Shown here: positions 44,522-53,467 of the stretch, one piece after another
How the letters are laid out: each line of letters starts with the position of its first letter
How positions within the stretch are numbered: position 1 is the first letter of the stretch
NCBI RefSeq assembly: GCF_014841115.1
Contig: NZ_JACYTP010000011.1
Span: 62,001 to 126,000 of the forward strand
Source of the DNA: Photobacterium arenosum
Lineage (GTDB): Bacteria > Pseudomonadota > Gammaproteobacteria > Enterobacterales > Vibrionaceae
DNA length: 64,000 nt
Reading direction: 5' to 3'
The notes under the pieces: generated by a model
Seen by the model: the letters and a program-made list of their open reading frames with translations, nothing else
Database searches by the model: none
What the model was told of the DNA's origin: nothing
Translations under genes and position numbers: made by a program

Positions 44522-45070
44522 ATGGCAGGAACAAGAAGGAGTGTGGGTTATCGCCAGCAACGCCTGGTTTTGATGATCGTAACTATGGCTGTTCTTAGCG
44601 TGCTTGCAGGCTGCAGTACCACAACACAAGTACCTGCGGAAACCCGGGAAATCCATGCCGCGGTTAATCAGCCTCCCCAGCCCCCACTTTCCATTGCTAT
44701 CAAACCACCGACCCCCACGTTTCTTGATGTGTACCAAAGCTGGAAAGGCACGCCTTACCGTTTAGGGGGAAGCTCCAGACGGGGAATTGACTGCTCTGCA
44801 TTTGTTCAGCTGACCTATTCTGAGGTTTATCGTCAGATGCTGCCTCGCACTACCGCAGAGCAGTCGCAGTTGGGTAAGGCTGTTCCTCGTTCTATGGCAA
44901 AAAAAGGGGATCTGGTGTTTTTCAGGACAGGGCGGAGCATGCGCCATGTCGGCATCTATATGGGGAATAATGAGTTTCTCCACGCTTCAACATCGCAGGG
45001 AGTCGTGGTATCCAGCCTTGACACCCCGTACTGGCAACGGGCATTTTGGCAGATTCGTCGAATCCAGTAA
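44522..45070 (+). CDS. NlpC/P60 family lipoprotein endopeptidase (Spr/MepH-like)
   Basis: 182 residues. Lipoprotein signal ending LSVLAGC, a proline-rich linker, then the NlpC/P60 domain with catalytic Cys in RRGIDCSAFVQLTY, His in MRHVGIYMGNNEFLHA and the following polar residue region. It cleaves peptidoglycan peptide cross-links in the periplasm. ATG 44522 has AGAGGTTG upstream; the in-frame start at 44477 would precede a weak site. It is a single gene. Confidence 0.9.
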   Translation: MAGTRRSVGYRQQRLVLMIVTMAVLSVLAGCSTTTQVPAETREIHAAVNQPPQPPLSIAIKPPTPTFLDVYQSWKGTPYRLGGSSRRGIDCSAFVQLTYSEVYRQMLPRTTAEQSQLGKAVPRSMAKKGDLVFFRTGRSMRHVGIYMGNNEFLHASTSQGVVVSSLDTPYWQRAFWQIRRIQ

Positions 45071-45199
45071 GCTTTGTTCGCCTTCCTTTACAATTACCCA
45101 TGAAATTTATGGGTGTGAAGTTCGCAAAATTGCCGCACCCCTTTCATACTTTGGCTGTAGGGCGTTAAGCCCGAGCGCTGGATTTCCAGGAGGTGATTT

Positions 45200-45718
45200 A
45201 TGGCAATGGCTATGACAGTTGGGCAATTCCTCAACAGCCATAATGTGGATTTCAGTCTGACGCACCACAGGCATACCGATACATCATTCAGTTCGGCGGT
45301 CTCTGCACATGTTCCTACTTCCCAAGTGGCGAAAGCCGTTTTGCTTAAGGATCAGCAGGGCGATTATCTGATGGCCGTTGTGCCGTCTAACCGCCGGGTA
45401 ATGATTGATAAAATTAATCGCATAATGGGCAAGCAGTTCTTTTTGGTGGGTGAGCATGAATTAACCCAGATCTTTCAGGACTGCGAACCCGGTGCGATCC
45501 CTTCATTAGGACAGGCATATAAAGTCAATATGCTGGTGGATGATTTGCTGCTTGAACAGGATGAGCTGTATATCGAATCCGGTGATCATGAAAACCTGAT
45601 CCACCTTGATAACAAGCAGTTCCATAAAGTGATGCGAGATGTGCCACACAGAAACATATCAGGCTATCGGATGTTATTTACTCAGGAGCATGACGGTCGT
45701 CATTGGGAGTGGGAATAA
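45200..45718 (+). CDS. YbaK/EbsC family aminoacyl-tRNA deacylase-like protein
   Basis: 172 residues. YbaK fold with the conserved Lys in SQVAKAVLLKD and PSNRRVMIDKINRIMGKQFF, followed by GAIPSLGQAYKVNMLVDD. The family hydrolyses mischarged tRNAs (Cys-tRNAPro, Ala-tRNAPro). The N-terminus contains HTDTSFSSAVSAHV. CAGGAGGTG before ATG 45200 is a very strong ribosome binding site. It is followed by a terminator. Confidence 0.88.
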   Translation: MAMAMTVGQFLNSHNVDFSLTHHRHTDTSFSSAVSAHVPTSQVAKAVLLKDQQGDYLMAVVPSNRRVMIDKINRIMGKQFFLVGEHELTQIFQDCEPGAIPSLGQAYKVNMLVDDLLLEQDELYIESGDHENLIHLDNKQFHKVMRDVPHRNISGYRMLFTQEHDGRHWEWE

Positions 45719-45745
45719 ATACCGGAATGAAAAGCCTGTAAATAA

Positions 45746-45784
45746 AGATGCGCTTACCTGTGACGGAAGCGCATCTTTTTTATG
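45746..45784 (+). terminator. Rho-independent terminator
   Basis: GATGCGCTT and AAGCGCATC form a 9-bp stem around TACCTGTGACGG-like loop bases, followed by TTTTTT. It lies just after the YbaK-like gene and just before the convergent DUF1704 fusion gene stop. Confidence 0.85.
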
Positions 45785-45790
45785 AGCCGG

Positions 45791-47779
45791 TTAGTTGATG
45801 CAGCTAAGCATGAAGTTAATGATGGGATCGGTGTCCGTCTTCATGTTGAGTGCTTTTGGCAGGTACTGAGGTGGCTGCAAAATATCCCGCTCAATTAGCT
45901 CATCAAGCAATGGTTTAAACTCAAAGCCTGTTTTACCAATGAACAGCGAGGTCAGATCAGTTTCCTTGTGTAACCTGAGGGCATCTTTCAAACCGCGGAG
46001 GTACAGATAGTCTTTGGTAAAACCACCGCCACGGTACGCGCGGGTCGTAATGGTAAACGCAGTGTCATTGGACAGGCCGTAATCAAACTTCAGCGTATTG
46101 AAGGTTTCATTAAAGCTGCGTTTATTTACCATCATGTCAACTGCAACCACGCGTAACGCCAGCGTCTTCAGCCTGTGCAACGGGAAATTACCCGACAGGT
46201 GCTCACACAAAATCGCCAGGCCTTCCTGAGTATGGGTATTGCCCGGTAAACCGAGCTGCAATACTTTGAGTGGCTGGGCTTCAGCGTTGACGCTGGTGAC
46301 CATATGTACGCCCATTTCGTGATGAATCAGCGCAAACAGATCAGAGGGAGTGAACCGGCTGTTCAGGTTGATTTTTACGGTACGGCCACTCACCATGGCG
46401 CGAGCGATCAGCTTGGTCGTGCCCTGAATTTTGCAACTGAAGCCGTAATCGTCGGCGGCTTCATTGAACGCAATGACAGCTTCTTCTGCACTGATGGTTG
46501 CGTTTTCTGGCTCTGCATATTCTCTGGCATGCAAAATGAAGTTGGCGTTAGCGATATCGCTTTCATCTGGCCGGCCATAATAGCGCAGAGAGTTGTACAA
46601 AAACTCCTCGTGGCCCAGGCTGGTCAGCAGGTCAATACGAACGGCCAGTTGATCGATGACTTTGCGGTACATCGACTGAATACCCGCATCACGAATATCT
46701 TCTACCGGCAGCCGGTATAATTGTTCGCGAAACTTATAGGGATCCAGATCTAACTGACGGTAGGTAAACTGCGGATGATACACATCGCGGTTATGTAAAA
46801 ACCGGCGCTTTTCCTGTTTCAGGTTGATCGGGTTAATGTAACTGAGTGTATTCAGGCCACGGGCAAATTTGTACAGCTGGCGGTCCAGCAGAACAACTTC
46901 CTTTGGCAGTTTTGAGTCCAGTACATGGGCATTCTGACGTCGACGGGCAGGTTGCTGTGTACGGCTTTGCATGACAAAAGCAGCATGGCCGGTCAGGGTA
47001 TCTTTTAATTCTGTTTTCAACTGCTCAATGACTAACGGATAACTTTCACCACCTGTTTCATTCATATACACCTTCTTGATCTCAATGGGTAAGATGAGGG
47101 TGCGGGAGAAATTATCTCGAACAAATGTCGCCTGATATCCCATACCCTGAAAAACAAGATTTTCACCCGCTGTAACTGCCTGGTTCGGCAGTTGGATTTG
47201 TCCTAGCCTGGTCAGGAGATTACTAATTTCGGCCTGCCATGCTTTGCGATCAATCTGCGCTGTCCCCAAATTAAATGTCGGACATGGCTGGGATATGCGC
47301 TCGTGATTATATGAGTGCAAGTCATATATTACACAGTAGCCGAACTTGCGCTCAAGAGACGTGATCAGTGCACGAAAAATGCGGTAATAACAGGCATGCT
47401 TTGCCAAAGAGACCTGCTTTTCTGATTCGGTCAGTTTGGCATGCCAGACATCTTTCCCCCAGGCCTGCTGATAAATACAGGCCTCCGGACTGCGGTTAAG
47501 ATCGTACTCGTACCGCGAGTCTTCACCTTGCAGCACAATCGGCAGGGAAGTGATGAAATCGCCCGTGTAGGGATCTTCCTCATAGTACCTTTCCGTTTCT
47601 GAAAGGTGGCACTTAGCCACCAGTTCAGGGCGTAACCGGCTGCCGTTGTGAATGGCAGTGGCGACAATCGGCTGGTACTCGGTGATGCGAATGGTGACAC
47701 TCCCGTCAGCCAGCTGTCCTTCAAAAGGAATGTGCTGCTGGATGAAGGACAATACATCACGCTCAGTTAGTTGACGCAT
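45791..47779 (-). CDS. N-formylglutamate-amidohydrolase-like / DUF1704 (QEGLA, MATCAP-like) fusion protein
   Basis: About 662 residues with two domains. The first ~260 resemble N-formylglutamate amidohydrolase (EYDLNR and YDLHSYNH motifs). The second is a DUF1704/TIGR02421 domain with the zinc-protease motif HExxxH at residues 487-492 (HHEMGVH) and the QEGLA motif in THTQEGLAIL. The eukaryotic DUF1704 relative MATCAP is a tyrosine carboxypeptidase; the bacterial role is unsettled despite the 'flavohemoglobin expression' name. ATG 47779 (MRQLTERDV) overlaps the downstream ATP-grasp gene stop by 17 bases, suggesting one operon. Confidence 0.85.
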   Translation of the reverse strand: MRQLTERDVLSFIQQHIPFEGQLADGSVTIRITEYQPIVATAIHNGSRLRPELVAKCHLSETERYYEEDPYTGDFITSLPIVLQGEDSRYEYDLNRSPEACIYQQAWGKDVWHAKLTESEKQVSLAKHACYYRIFRALITSLERKFGYCVIYDLHSYNHERISQPCPTFNLGTAQIDRKAWQAEISNLLTRLGQIQLPNQAVTAGENLVFQGMGYQATFVRDNFSRTLILPIEIKKVYMNETGGESYPLVIEQLKTELKDTLTGHAAFVMQSRTQQPARRRQNAHVLDSKLPKEVVLLDRQLYKFARGLNTLSYINPINLKQEKRRFLHNRDVYHPQFTYRQLDLDPYKFREQLYRLPVEDIRDAGIQSMYRKVIDQLAVRIDLLTSLGHEEFLYNSLRYYGRPDESDIANANFILHAREYAEPENATISAEEAVIAFNEAADDYGFSCKIQGTTKLIARAMVSGRTVKINLNSRFTPSDLFALIHHEMGVHMVTSVNAEAQPLKVLQLGLPGNTHTQEGLAILCEHLSGNFPLHRLKTLALRVVAVDMMVNKRSFNETFNTLKFDYGLSNDTAFTITTRAYRGGGFTKDYLYLRGLKDALRLHKETDLTSLFIGKTGFEFKPLLDELIERDILQPPQYLPKALNMKTDTDPIINFMLSCIN

Positions 47780-48791
47780 CTTCGATAACCTGACGGAATT
47801 TATTTTTGCGAGCAATGCTGATGTCTTTGGCTTTGACAACACTCTCGACGAAATCAATCACCTCACGCTGAAGCTTGGCGCGGTTCAGACGGTTGATACG
47901 CGTAATACCACCAGGGCTCAGTACATTGACTTCAACCAATTTGCCATTGATGACATCCAGACCCACAAAGTAAAGGCCGTCACGTACCAGTTTCGGGCCG
48001 ATATGGCGGCACAGACGCAACTCCTGTTTCGTCAGGGCGTGTTTGACTTCCTGACCACCGGCGTGAATGTTTGAGCGAACGTCATCTTTGGCCGGCACAC
48101 GCTTCATCGCGCCAATAGGCTCACCGTTCAGCATCATGATACGTACATCGCCTTTCTCTGCGCCTTCGATGTAGTCTTGCAAAATCACATAGTTGTGATC
48201 GTCGCCGATATAAAAGTCCAGCAATGAGCGCACGCTGGATTTGGCACTTTTCTCAACCAGAATAACGCCTTTGCCACCGTAACCGTTCAGCGGCTTCATG
48301 ATCATGCGGTCATTGGGGTTCTCTTCCAGTACGCGCTCAAGATATTCACGGTTCTTCGACACGTGTGTCACAGGGATGAACTCGCGGTTTGGATCCGGCA
48401 AAGACGCGGTATAGAGTTTGTTGTTGGCAACACGCAGGCCGTCGATGTCATTGAAAATGAAAGTATCGTCACGTACTGAATCCAGGAAATTGAGCGCCAT
48501 GGTATCCAGCGGCGGGTTTGCTCGCATGATGATGGCATCGAATCCAGCCAGCGGCAGTTCTGCTTTGCGGAACTCTGCTTTGCGGTAAAAGCTCGGCACA
48601 TTGTTAGACACTGTCGACTTTTTAAGTACCCGACAAAAAGCGATTGCCATGCTGTCACGCATAGTCAGGTTACTAGGGGTAGTCAGAGCGACAGTATGGC
48701 CGCGACTGGCAACTTCATGGATCAAACGCAGGGTAGAGTCTGTTTCAGGCTCTACTCTGCTCCATGGGTACATTACGAAGCAAATTTTCAT
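47763..48791 (-). CDS. ATP-grasp ligase, glutathione synthetase-like
   Basis: 342 residues. It has a GshB-like N-terminal domain (MKICFVMYPWSRVEPETDSTLRL) and ATP-grasp motifs: MIMKPLNGYGGKGVILVE, VILQDYIEGAEKGDVRI and LDVINGKLVEVNVLSPGGI with the metal-binding Glu/Asn. It should form an amide bond between a carboxylate and an amine using ATP. Translationally coupled to the DUF1704 fusion, it may build or modify a gamma-glutamyl-like peptide that the partner trims. The exact substrate is unknown. Confidence 0.85.
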   Translation of the reverse strand: MKICFVMYPWSRVEPETDSTLRLIHEVASRGHTVALTTPSNLTMRDSMAIAFCRVLKKSTVSNNVPSFYRKAEFRKAELPLAGFDAIIMRANPPLDTMALNFLDSVRDDTFIFNDIDGLRVANNKLYTASLPDPNREFIPVTHVSKNREYLERVLEENPNDRMIMKPLNGYGGKGVILVEKSAKSSVRSLLDFYIGDDHNYVILQDYIEGAEKGDVRIMMLNGEPIGAMKRVPAKDDVRSNIHAGGQEVKHALTKQELRLCRHIGPKLVRDGLYFVGLDVINGKLVEVNVLSPGGITRINRLNRAKLQREVIDFVESVVKAKDISIARKNKFRQVIEDASTN

Positions 48792-48902
48792 TTCAATTAA
48801 CCAATTTATTGCCCGGTTTATCAGGCAAAAAAGAAAAGAGCCATGCGCGGTTTGCGAATGGCTCGGTAAAGCATGTTGCTATGGCGATAAATGACGGATT
48901 AA

Positions 48903-49256
48903 TTAAAAATCCATGTCGTCATCGCTACCGCCGTCATCGCTATCATCGTCAAAGCTGCTTGCTGATGATTTGCGAGGTGAGTTACACAAGGTGTAGCTAC
49001 GTATTTTTGTAGAAGTTTGTTTCAGGTACTTAACCCAGCATTTAGCAAAGTCTGAAGAGATTTCCTGTTGTCCTGTTATTTCAGCAAAAAACTGCTCTTC
49101 TTCCGGTGTTTCAGGCCTGAGCAAACCTTCATGGATGCCACGCATGGTTCTGCCATAACTTTCCAAAATGCTGGCTTCACCCACAGTGAAGACACCGGAG
49201 CGGTTAAATCCGCGCGGGAAATTTTTATCGTCGTAAAATTTACCTACATTTCTCAT
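48903..49256 (-). CDS. maoP: MaoP-like (DUF413) macrodomain Ori protein
   Basis: 117 residues from ATG 49256, which has CAGGTGA upstream; an in-frame start at 49271 is also possible. DUF413 core: GKFYDDKNFPRGFNRSGVFTVGEASILESYGRTM and EEEQFFAEITG; the C-terminus is a serine/aspartate tail ending DDDMDF. In E. coli, MaoP organises the Ori macrodomain and maoP is controlled by HdfR, which is divergently encoded next to it here. Small and cytosolic. Confidence 0.85.
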   Translation of the reverse strand: MRNVGKFYDDKNFPRGFNRSGVFTVGEASILESYGRTMRGIHEGLLRPETPEEEQFFAEITGQQEISSDFAKCWVKYLKQTSTKIRSYTLCNSPRKSSASSFDDDSDDGGSDDDMDF

Positions 49257-49432
49257 CTGATCACCTGCCATGTGAGATTTTCGCAGATATTCTTTCAGGT
49301 TTGTCGAGTTGTAAATCAAAGCTTTTTCGTCGTAACGATAAAACTTTTTGATGATAATGGGGGGAGGGGCAGTGTACTATCGCTAAGGGCATATATGCCC
49401 AGAGTCCCACTCTTCATTATGTAGGTTTACTT

Positions 49433-50293
49433 GTGGACACCGAACTACTCAGAACATTTCTAGAAGTGACGAAAACACGTCACTTTGGCCGTGCTGCCGA
49501 TAATTTATATCTGACTCAGTCTGCGGTCAGTTTCCGGATACGCCAACTGGAATCCCAGTTAGGTAACGCTTTATTTTCACGTCAACGCGGCAATGTTCAT
49601 CTGACTGCGGCAGGTGAACGTCTCCAGCCGTATGCAGAAGCCATCTTGCAGACATGGAGCAGGGCGCGTCAGGATGTGGCATTGTCAGACTCACGTAATA
49701 ACCAGATCACGCTGGGCGCTTCCGCCCTGGTGTGGGAGTTTGATGGTCTGTCAGACTGGATCAGCCGTATTTATGGTGCGATTCCAGAATTGGCGTTGCG
49801 TCTGGAAACCGTTCCTCGTCAGGCTCAGGCCAAGCAAATACTGAATAAGAGCGTGGATGTGGTTATCACCAGTGAACCGCCAAAGATTGACGATTTGATG
49901 GTGAATAAAGTCAGGGATTATCAGCTGCAACTGGTTTGTCATCAGTCCGACTGTGGCATGTCAGACATCAAAGATTTTCCTTTGATCTATTTGGACTGGG
50001 GGACGCGGTTTGCCGTTGATCACAGCCGGATTAATGAACTGCAGAAGACACCTATCTTACACACACATTCCAGTAAGATGGCATTGGAACACTTATTGAA
50101 CAATGGCGGAGTAGGCTATTTGCCTTCACCTGTTATTGCACACAGTGTTGAGTCCGGTGAGCTGCATTTGGTTAATAACGCCCCCGTCATGGAGCAGTCT
50201 TTGTACCTAGTCTGGCGTGATGATAATGAAAAAGTGGAACTGCTTAACGGTTTGCTGGATGTCGCGTTCAGTGAAATAAGTGAGCGTGTCTAG
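49433..50293 (+). CDS. hdfR: LysR-family regulator HdfR
   Basis: 286 residues. GTG start (TAGGT upstream) and the sequence VDTELLRTFLEVTKTRHFGRAADNLYLTQSAVSFRIRQLE, very close to the HdfR/LysR HTH, then the substrate-binding domain. Divergent from maoP across a 176-base gap, as in enterobacteria, supporting the assignment. Regulation of flagellar genes is known for E. coli HdfR but cannot be inferred here. Confidence 0.88.
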   Translation: MDTELLRTFLEVTKTRHFGRAADNLYLTQSAVSFRIRQLESQLGNALFSRQRGNVHLTAAGERLQPYAEAILQTWSRARQDVALSDSRNNQITLGASALVWEFDGLSDWISRIYGAIPELALRLETVPRQAQAKQILNKSVDVVITSEPPKIDDLMVNKVRDYQLQLVCHQSDCGMSDIKDFPLIYLDWGTRFAVDHSRINELQKTPILHTHSSKMALEHLLNNGGVGYLPSPVIAHSVESGELHLVNNAPVMEQSLYLVWRDDNEKVELLNGLLDVAFSEISERV

Positions 50294-50385
50294 GCGCATT
50301 TCATCGAGCAGAATATTTTATTCTCTTGATGAAAATATCTTGTTGTACAGGGATTCAGGCTTTGCATTAGTCTCGCTGCTGAAGG

Positions 50386-50524
50386 GGTCAGTTCCGTACA
50401 CTTAATCACTGTTTCGGCTATGTACAGCGATAGAACTGACCACCTGACTGTAACACTAAGCATTAGCGTATGTCTGAATCGTTACCCTATGCTTAGTGGT
50501 GATGGTTTGCCACTAATGGCAACC
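50386..50524 (+). repeat. Cluster of three adjacent inverted repeats (structured element)
   Basis: IR1 GGTCAGTTC (50386-50394)/GAACTGACC (50433-50441), with an inner GTACA/TGTAC pairing. IR2 CACTAAGCAT (50454-50463)/ATGCTTAGTG (50489-50498). IR3 GGTTTGCCA/TGGCAACC (50504-50524) with a 4-base loop. All lie within 139 bp between hdfR and the DUF3545 gene. It may be a REP-like or miniature mobile element or a structured RNA; the first stem starts with GGGGTCAGTTC, which resembles REP ends. Confidence 0.65.
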
Positions 50525-50569
50525 TAATATACTCAATGTTTTTATCTGGTTGTGTGTCAGGAAACAAGC

Positions 50570-50734
50570 ATGGCAAAGTTAGATGAGAAGTTCCGCAAAG
50601 GGTCTAAGTCCAAGTTTAAGAGTGACTTTAACGATGACTTTTTAGATTACAATCAGCAGGCGCGGAAGAAGAAACGCCGATCAACGCGTCAGCGTCAGGA
50701 CAGCGGTGAGTACATCGATTTCGACTACGAATAA
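50570..50734 (+). CDS. DUF3545 family small basic/acidic protein (54 aa)
   Basis: ATG 50570 with CAGGAAAC upstream. The sequence begins MAKLDEKFRKGSKSKFKSD and is highly charged, ending DSGEYIDFDYE; this is the DUF3545 pattern found in Vibrionaceae. It has no membrane segment and likely acts by binding protein or nucleic acid. The function is unknown. Confidence 0.7.
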   Translation: MAKLDEKFRKGSKSKFKSDFNDDFLDYNQQARKKKRRSTRQRQDSGEYIDFDYE

Positions 50735-50784
50735 TTACTGCTTTTTTGACTACATAGCCCCCCAGTTTGGGTAGCCAGACATGA

Positions 50785-50808
50785 AAAGCGCACTTATCGG
50801 TGCGCTTT
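50785..50808 (+). terminator. Hairpin terminator
   Basis: AAAGCGCAC/GTGCGCTTT with a TTATCG loop, followed by GTTATAT. It lies between the DUF3545 gene and the convergent yjjG and probably serves both. Confidence 0.7.
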
Positions 50809-50872
50809 GTTATATCAGACAGGCTACAACCTTATCGCCGCTTATTTCCCGCCGTTATCTAAAGTCGCAACA

Positions 50873-51547
50873 TTAATTGAATAACAGACTAGTTAGTTCA
50901 TCCAGATGGCGCACTGTGTAGCTGGGTCTGATTCCCTCTGGTGCTTGTGCATCGTGGTGATTGAGCCAGCAAGTATCCATTCCGGCCTTCATGCCGCCCA
51001 GAATATCTGAATGCGGGTTGTCTCCAACCATCAACACTGTACTGGGTGCAGGATTGCCAATCGCATTGATGGCATAGTCAAAGATGATAGGAGACGGTTT
51101 GGCGGCGCCCACTTTTTCCGAAATAATCAGAGAAGAAAAATAGTGATCCACGCCGGTTCTCTGCAGGCGAATGTCCTGCAGCTCAGTAAAACCGTTGGTG
51201 ATGATGCCCATTTTCGCGTGAGGATTGAGGCGTTCAAGCAGAGTGGCTGCACCCGGTAACAAAGAGCAGGTGTCTGCCATTGCTTCGAGAAATGCGCTGT
51301 TCAGGGTAACGGTTGTCACGCCAAGTTGCTGAGCCCAGGATTCAAACCGCTGATGCTTCAGCTGCTCTGCGTCTATATCACCGTTTTGGTAGTCAACCCA
51401 AAGAGGCTGATTGACACGCTGGTACTCGGAGAAATGCTCTGGCGTGAAATCGACCTCAAAGCGTGAAAACATCAGCTTAAGGCCACGATAAGCGTCAAAG
51501 TGAAAAAGAGTCTCGTCGGCGTCAAACAGAATCCACTGGTATTTCAT
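50873..51547 (-). CDS. yjjG: Pyrimidine 5'-nucleotidase YjjG
   Basis: 224-residue HAD hydrolase. Motif I LFDADETLFHFD, motif II ITNGF, Lys in KPSPIIF and motif IV VGDNPHSDI, in the usual order. It dephosphorylates non-canonical or excess pyrimidine nucleotides in the cytosol (housecleaning). ATG 51547 is the natural start. Monocistronic. Confidence 0.9.
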   Translation of the reverse strand: MKYQWILFDADETLFHFDAYRGLKLMFSRFEVDFTPEHFSEYQRVNQPLWVDYQNGDIDAEQLKHQRFESWAQQLGVTTVTLNSAFLEAMADTCSLLPGAATLLERLNPHAKMGIITNGFTELQDIRLQRTGVDHYFSSLIISEKVGAAKPSPIIFDYAINAIGNPAPSTVLMVGDNPHSDILGGMKAGMDTCWLNHHDAQAPEGIRPSYTVRHLDELTSLLFN

Positions 51548-51651
51548 ACATTAAGCCTTTGAAGTTGCAGAGGCACACATACTACTCTTTTACCGCTCCA
51601 CCAACAAAAGGAATTGGGTAAACCAGTGGAAACACATTGTTGGCCGGAAGT

Positions 51652-51957
51652 TTACGCTGCCAGTTGGTCTTTCATCATGCCTGCAGGCTCATTGTAGAGC
51701 TTGATGACCAGCGTCAGTGTTTCTTGTTTGATGTCTTCTTTGATGGTGTCGATGGCATAGAATTGCCCATTTTTATTCTCAAGTGATTTGTCGATAAGCT
51801 GGGCTATGCTGTCGTCGATATCGCCTTTTATCTCGATTGTTTCAATGAGTTGAAAATGCCCGAGGTCTGCTTCATCGGGAGAGAGCAGTTCTGGATTGGC
51901 GAAAGCGGTGGTGGAGGCGGTTAGGATTATGGCACTGAATACAATGCGCTTGAACAT
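51652..51957 (-). CDS. Small periplasmic protein, BhsA/YdgH-like
   Basis: 101 residues. Signal peptide MFKRIVFSAIILTASTTAFA, then a ~75-residue domain with the layout GHFQLIETIEIKG...IAQLIDKSLENKNGQFYAIDTIKED...LTLVIKLY. This recalls the BhsA/YdgH (YhcN) stress-protein fold but is only weakly similar. ATG 51957. No operon partner is evident. Confidence 0.6.
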   Translation of the reverse strand: MFKRIVFSAIILTASTTAFANPELLSPDEADLGHFQLIETIEIKGDIDDSIAQLIDKSLENKNGQFYAIDTIKEDIKQETLTLVIKLYNEPAGMMKDQLAA

Positions 51958-52074
51958 GGTGTTGATCCGTTACTGATAGCTGGAGAAAACTGATTGCGGC
52001 AACTGTGCCATAGCTGCCGCAGTGAATGTCAGTTTTTTGTTAGTTCGGACTAAACGATGTAATTTTTTTGAACT

Positions 52075-52980
52075 TCAGCCAACATTGCTTTCCTGGTGCT
52101 GGTGAGCACCGCGAAGCATGGCATGGATTAACTCATTGGCTTCAAATTTAGTCAGCGCTTCATGGGCGCCGACCTGATGCGCCTGAGAGACACTTATCTC
52201 ACTGGACAGTGAGGTATGAAGAATGATGTAAGTCCCAGTAAGCTTTGAATTATTTTGTACTTCAAAGGCTAATTCGTAGCCATCTAAGCCAGGCATTTCA
52301 ATGTCGCTGACCAGAATGTCAAATGGCTGGCCTGCATCGGCAGCCTGATTCAGCATTCTCAGTGCATCTGTCCCAGTGGTTGCGATGTGATAGGGGATGC
52401 TGACGCTGTCCATTGCCTGACAGAGCTGACGTCGTGCAACAGCCGAATCATCCACCAGAAGGATTTTCAGTGGTCTTAGCGTTTCTCGCTGAACATCCGT
52501 CAATACCGGGTGCAGGCTTTCAGGTGAGTCAGGAAAGACTTTAGAAAGTAACAATTCAATATCAAGCAGCTGAACGAGCTGATTCTCTATATTGGTGACG
52601 CCGGTGACAAAGATGTTTCTGCCAAGGGATGGCGGAGGTGCATCGATATTATGCCAGTTACATTCAGTGATTTTATCTATGCCACGTACCAGAAAACCCA
52701 CCAGCTTGCGTCGGCAATCAGTAATAATGATGTAGCATTTCTTCAGTTCTTCCTGAGTCAGCGCCGGGTAGCCGATAGCTTTAGCCATGTCGATGACAGG
52801 CAGCGTATCGCCGCGCAGGCTGGCTGCGCCTAACACTGTAGGGTGGGACTGCGGAATGGCTGTCAATGGCGTAAAGGGCACGATTTCTTTTACTTTCAAT
52901 GTGCCAATTGCAAATAGTTGCCGGGAATTCAGCCTGAACAGCAGCATCCCCTGAGATTGATTCGTTGCGGTTTTGAGCAT
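52075..52980 (-). CDS. cheV: Chemotaxis coupling protein CheV
   Basis: 301 residues. A CheW-like N-terminal domain (LFRLNSRQLFAIGTLKVKEIVPF, RGDTLPVIDM) and a C-terminal receiver domain with phospho-acceptor Asp in DILVSDIEMPG and conserved KILLVDDSA. It links chemoreceptors to CheA and adapts the signal when phosphorylated. Start ATG 52980. Confidence 0.92.
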   Translation of the reverse strand: MLKTATNQSQGMLLFRLNSRQLFAIGTLKVKEIVPFTPLTAIPQSHPTVLGAASLRGDTLPVIDMAKAIGYPALTQEELKKCYIIITDCRRKLVGFLVRGIDKITECNWHNIDAPPPSLGRNIFVTGVTNIENQLVQLLDIELLLSKVFPDSPESLHPVLTDVQRETLRPLKILLVDDSAVARRQLCQAMDSVSIPYHIATTGTDALRMLNQAADAGQPFDILVSDIEMPGLDGYELAFEVQNNSKLTGTYIILHTSLSSEISVSQAHQVGAHEALTKFEANELIHAMLRGAHQHQESNVG

Positions 52981-53284
52981 TGCAGCTTCCCTTAATCCAC
53001 TCGCCGGATTGCCTCATGTCTGTACAGAGGAAGACAAGAAATGTATTCCGATTATAGTAGCCTGAGCGTCAGGCAAAAGGAATTCATCATATTGATTTTA
53101 TTCTTAGTACTGGAAGTTAGAGGCCGATCCAGCTTTTACCTGCTGGCTGTGCAGCTGAGTACGTCTGGCTTGAACGCCACGTAATGCTTCTATTGAAGCT
53201 ATAGTTAAAGTCACAAAGAGGGTTTCAGGGAAAGATACACATCAGGGACGGGTTATCAAGTAGGTTACAGAGATAGGTACGGTT
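52981..53284. other. Intergenic region before small-ORF operon
   Basis: 304 bp between cheV and the 58-residue ORF, holding the cheV promoter on the minus strand and a 47-residue candidate ORF (53041-53184). A short hairpin, GCCTGA/TCAGGC, lies at 53060-53074. Confidence 0.4.
53041..53184 (+). CDS. Possible small membrane protein (47 aa)
   Basis: ATG 53041 with GAGGAAGAC about 9 bases upstream, ending at TAA 53182-53184. It encodes MYSDYSSLSVRQKEFIILIL, then a hydrophobic segment and a polar tail ending STSGLNAT. Plausible as a single-pass peptide and in tandem with the 58-residue ORF downstream; no family is recognised. Support is only from start site and composition. Confidence 0.35.
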   Translation: MYSDYSSLSVRQKEFIILILFLVLEVRGRSSFYLLAVQLSTSGLNAT

Positions 53285-53461
53285 ATGGAATTACGTAATA
53301 GATCTGGTGATATCGCTCATCTGGCGGATAACCTGACATTGAAAGAAATTGTCGATATGGGGTTCTCTATCGACCTTTGTGATGAAAACTATGATCCTAA
53401 CGAGCACTGGACAATTAAGCGTTCTCGCCAGAGAAAAGAAAGCGAGTATCCTTCCAGCTAA
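53285..53461 (+). CDS. Small hypothetical protein (58 aa)
   Basis: ATG 53285 with AGGTAC upstream, TAA at 53459-53461. Starts MELRNRSGDIAHLADNLTLK and continues EIVDMGFSIDLCDENYD, ending in a basic tail (KRSRQRKESEYPSS). Soluble, with a probable helix. A strong terminator hairpin follows immediately, so it is likely an independent small gene. The family is unknown. Confidence 0.55.
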   Translation: MELRNRSGDIAHLADNLTLKEIVDMGFSIDLCDENYDPNEHWTIKRSRQRKESEYPSS

Positions 53462-53467
53462 TGGACT

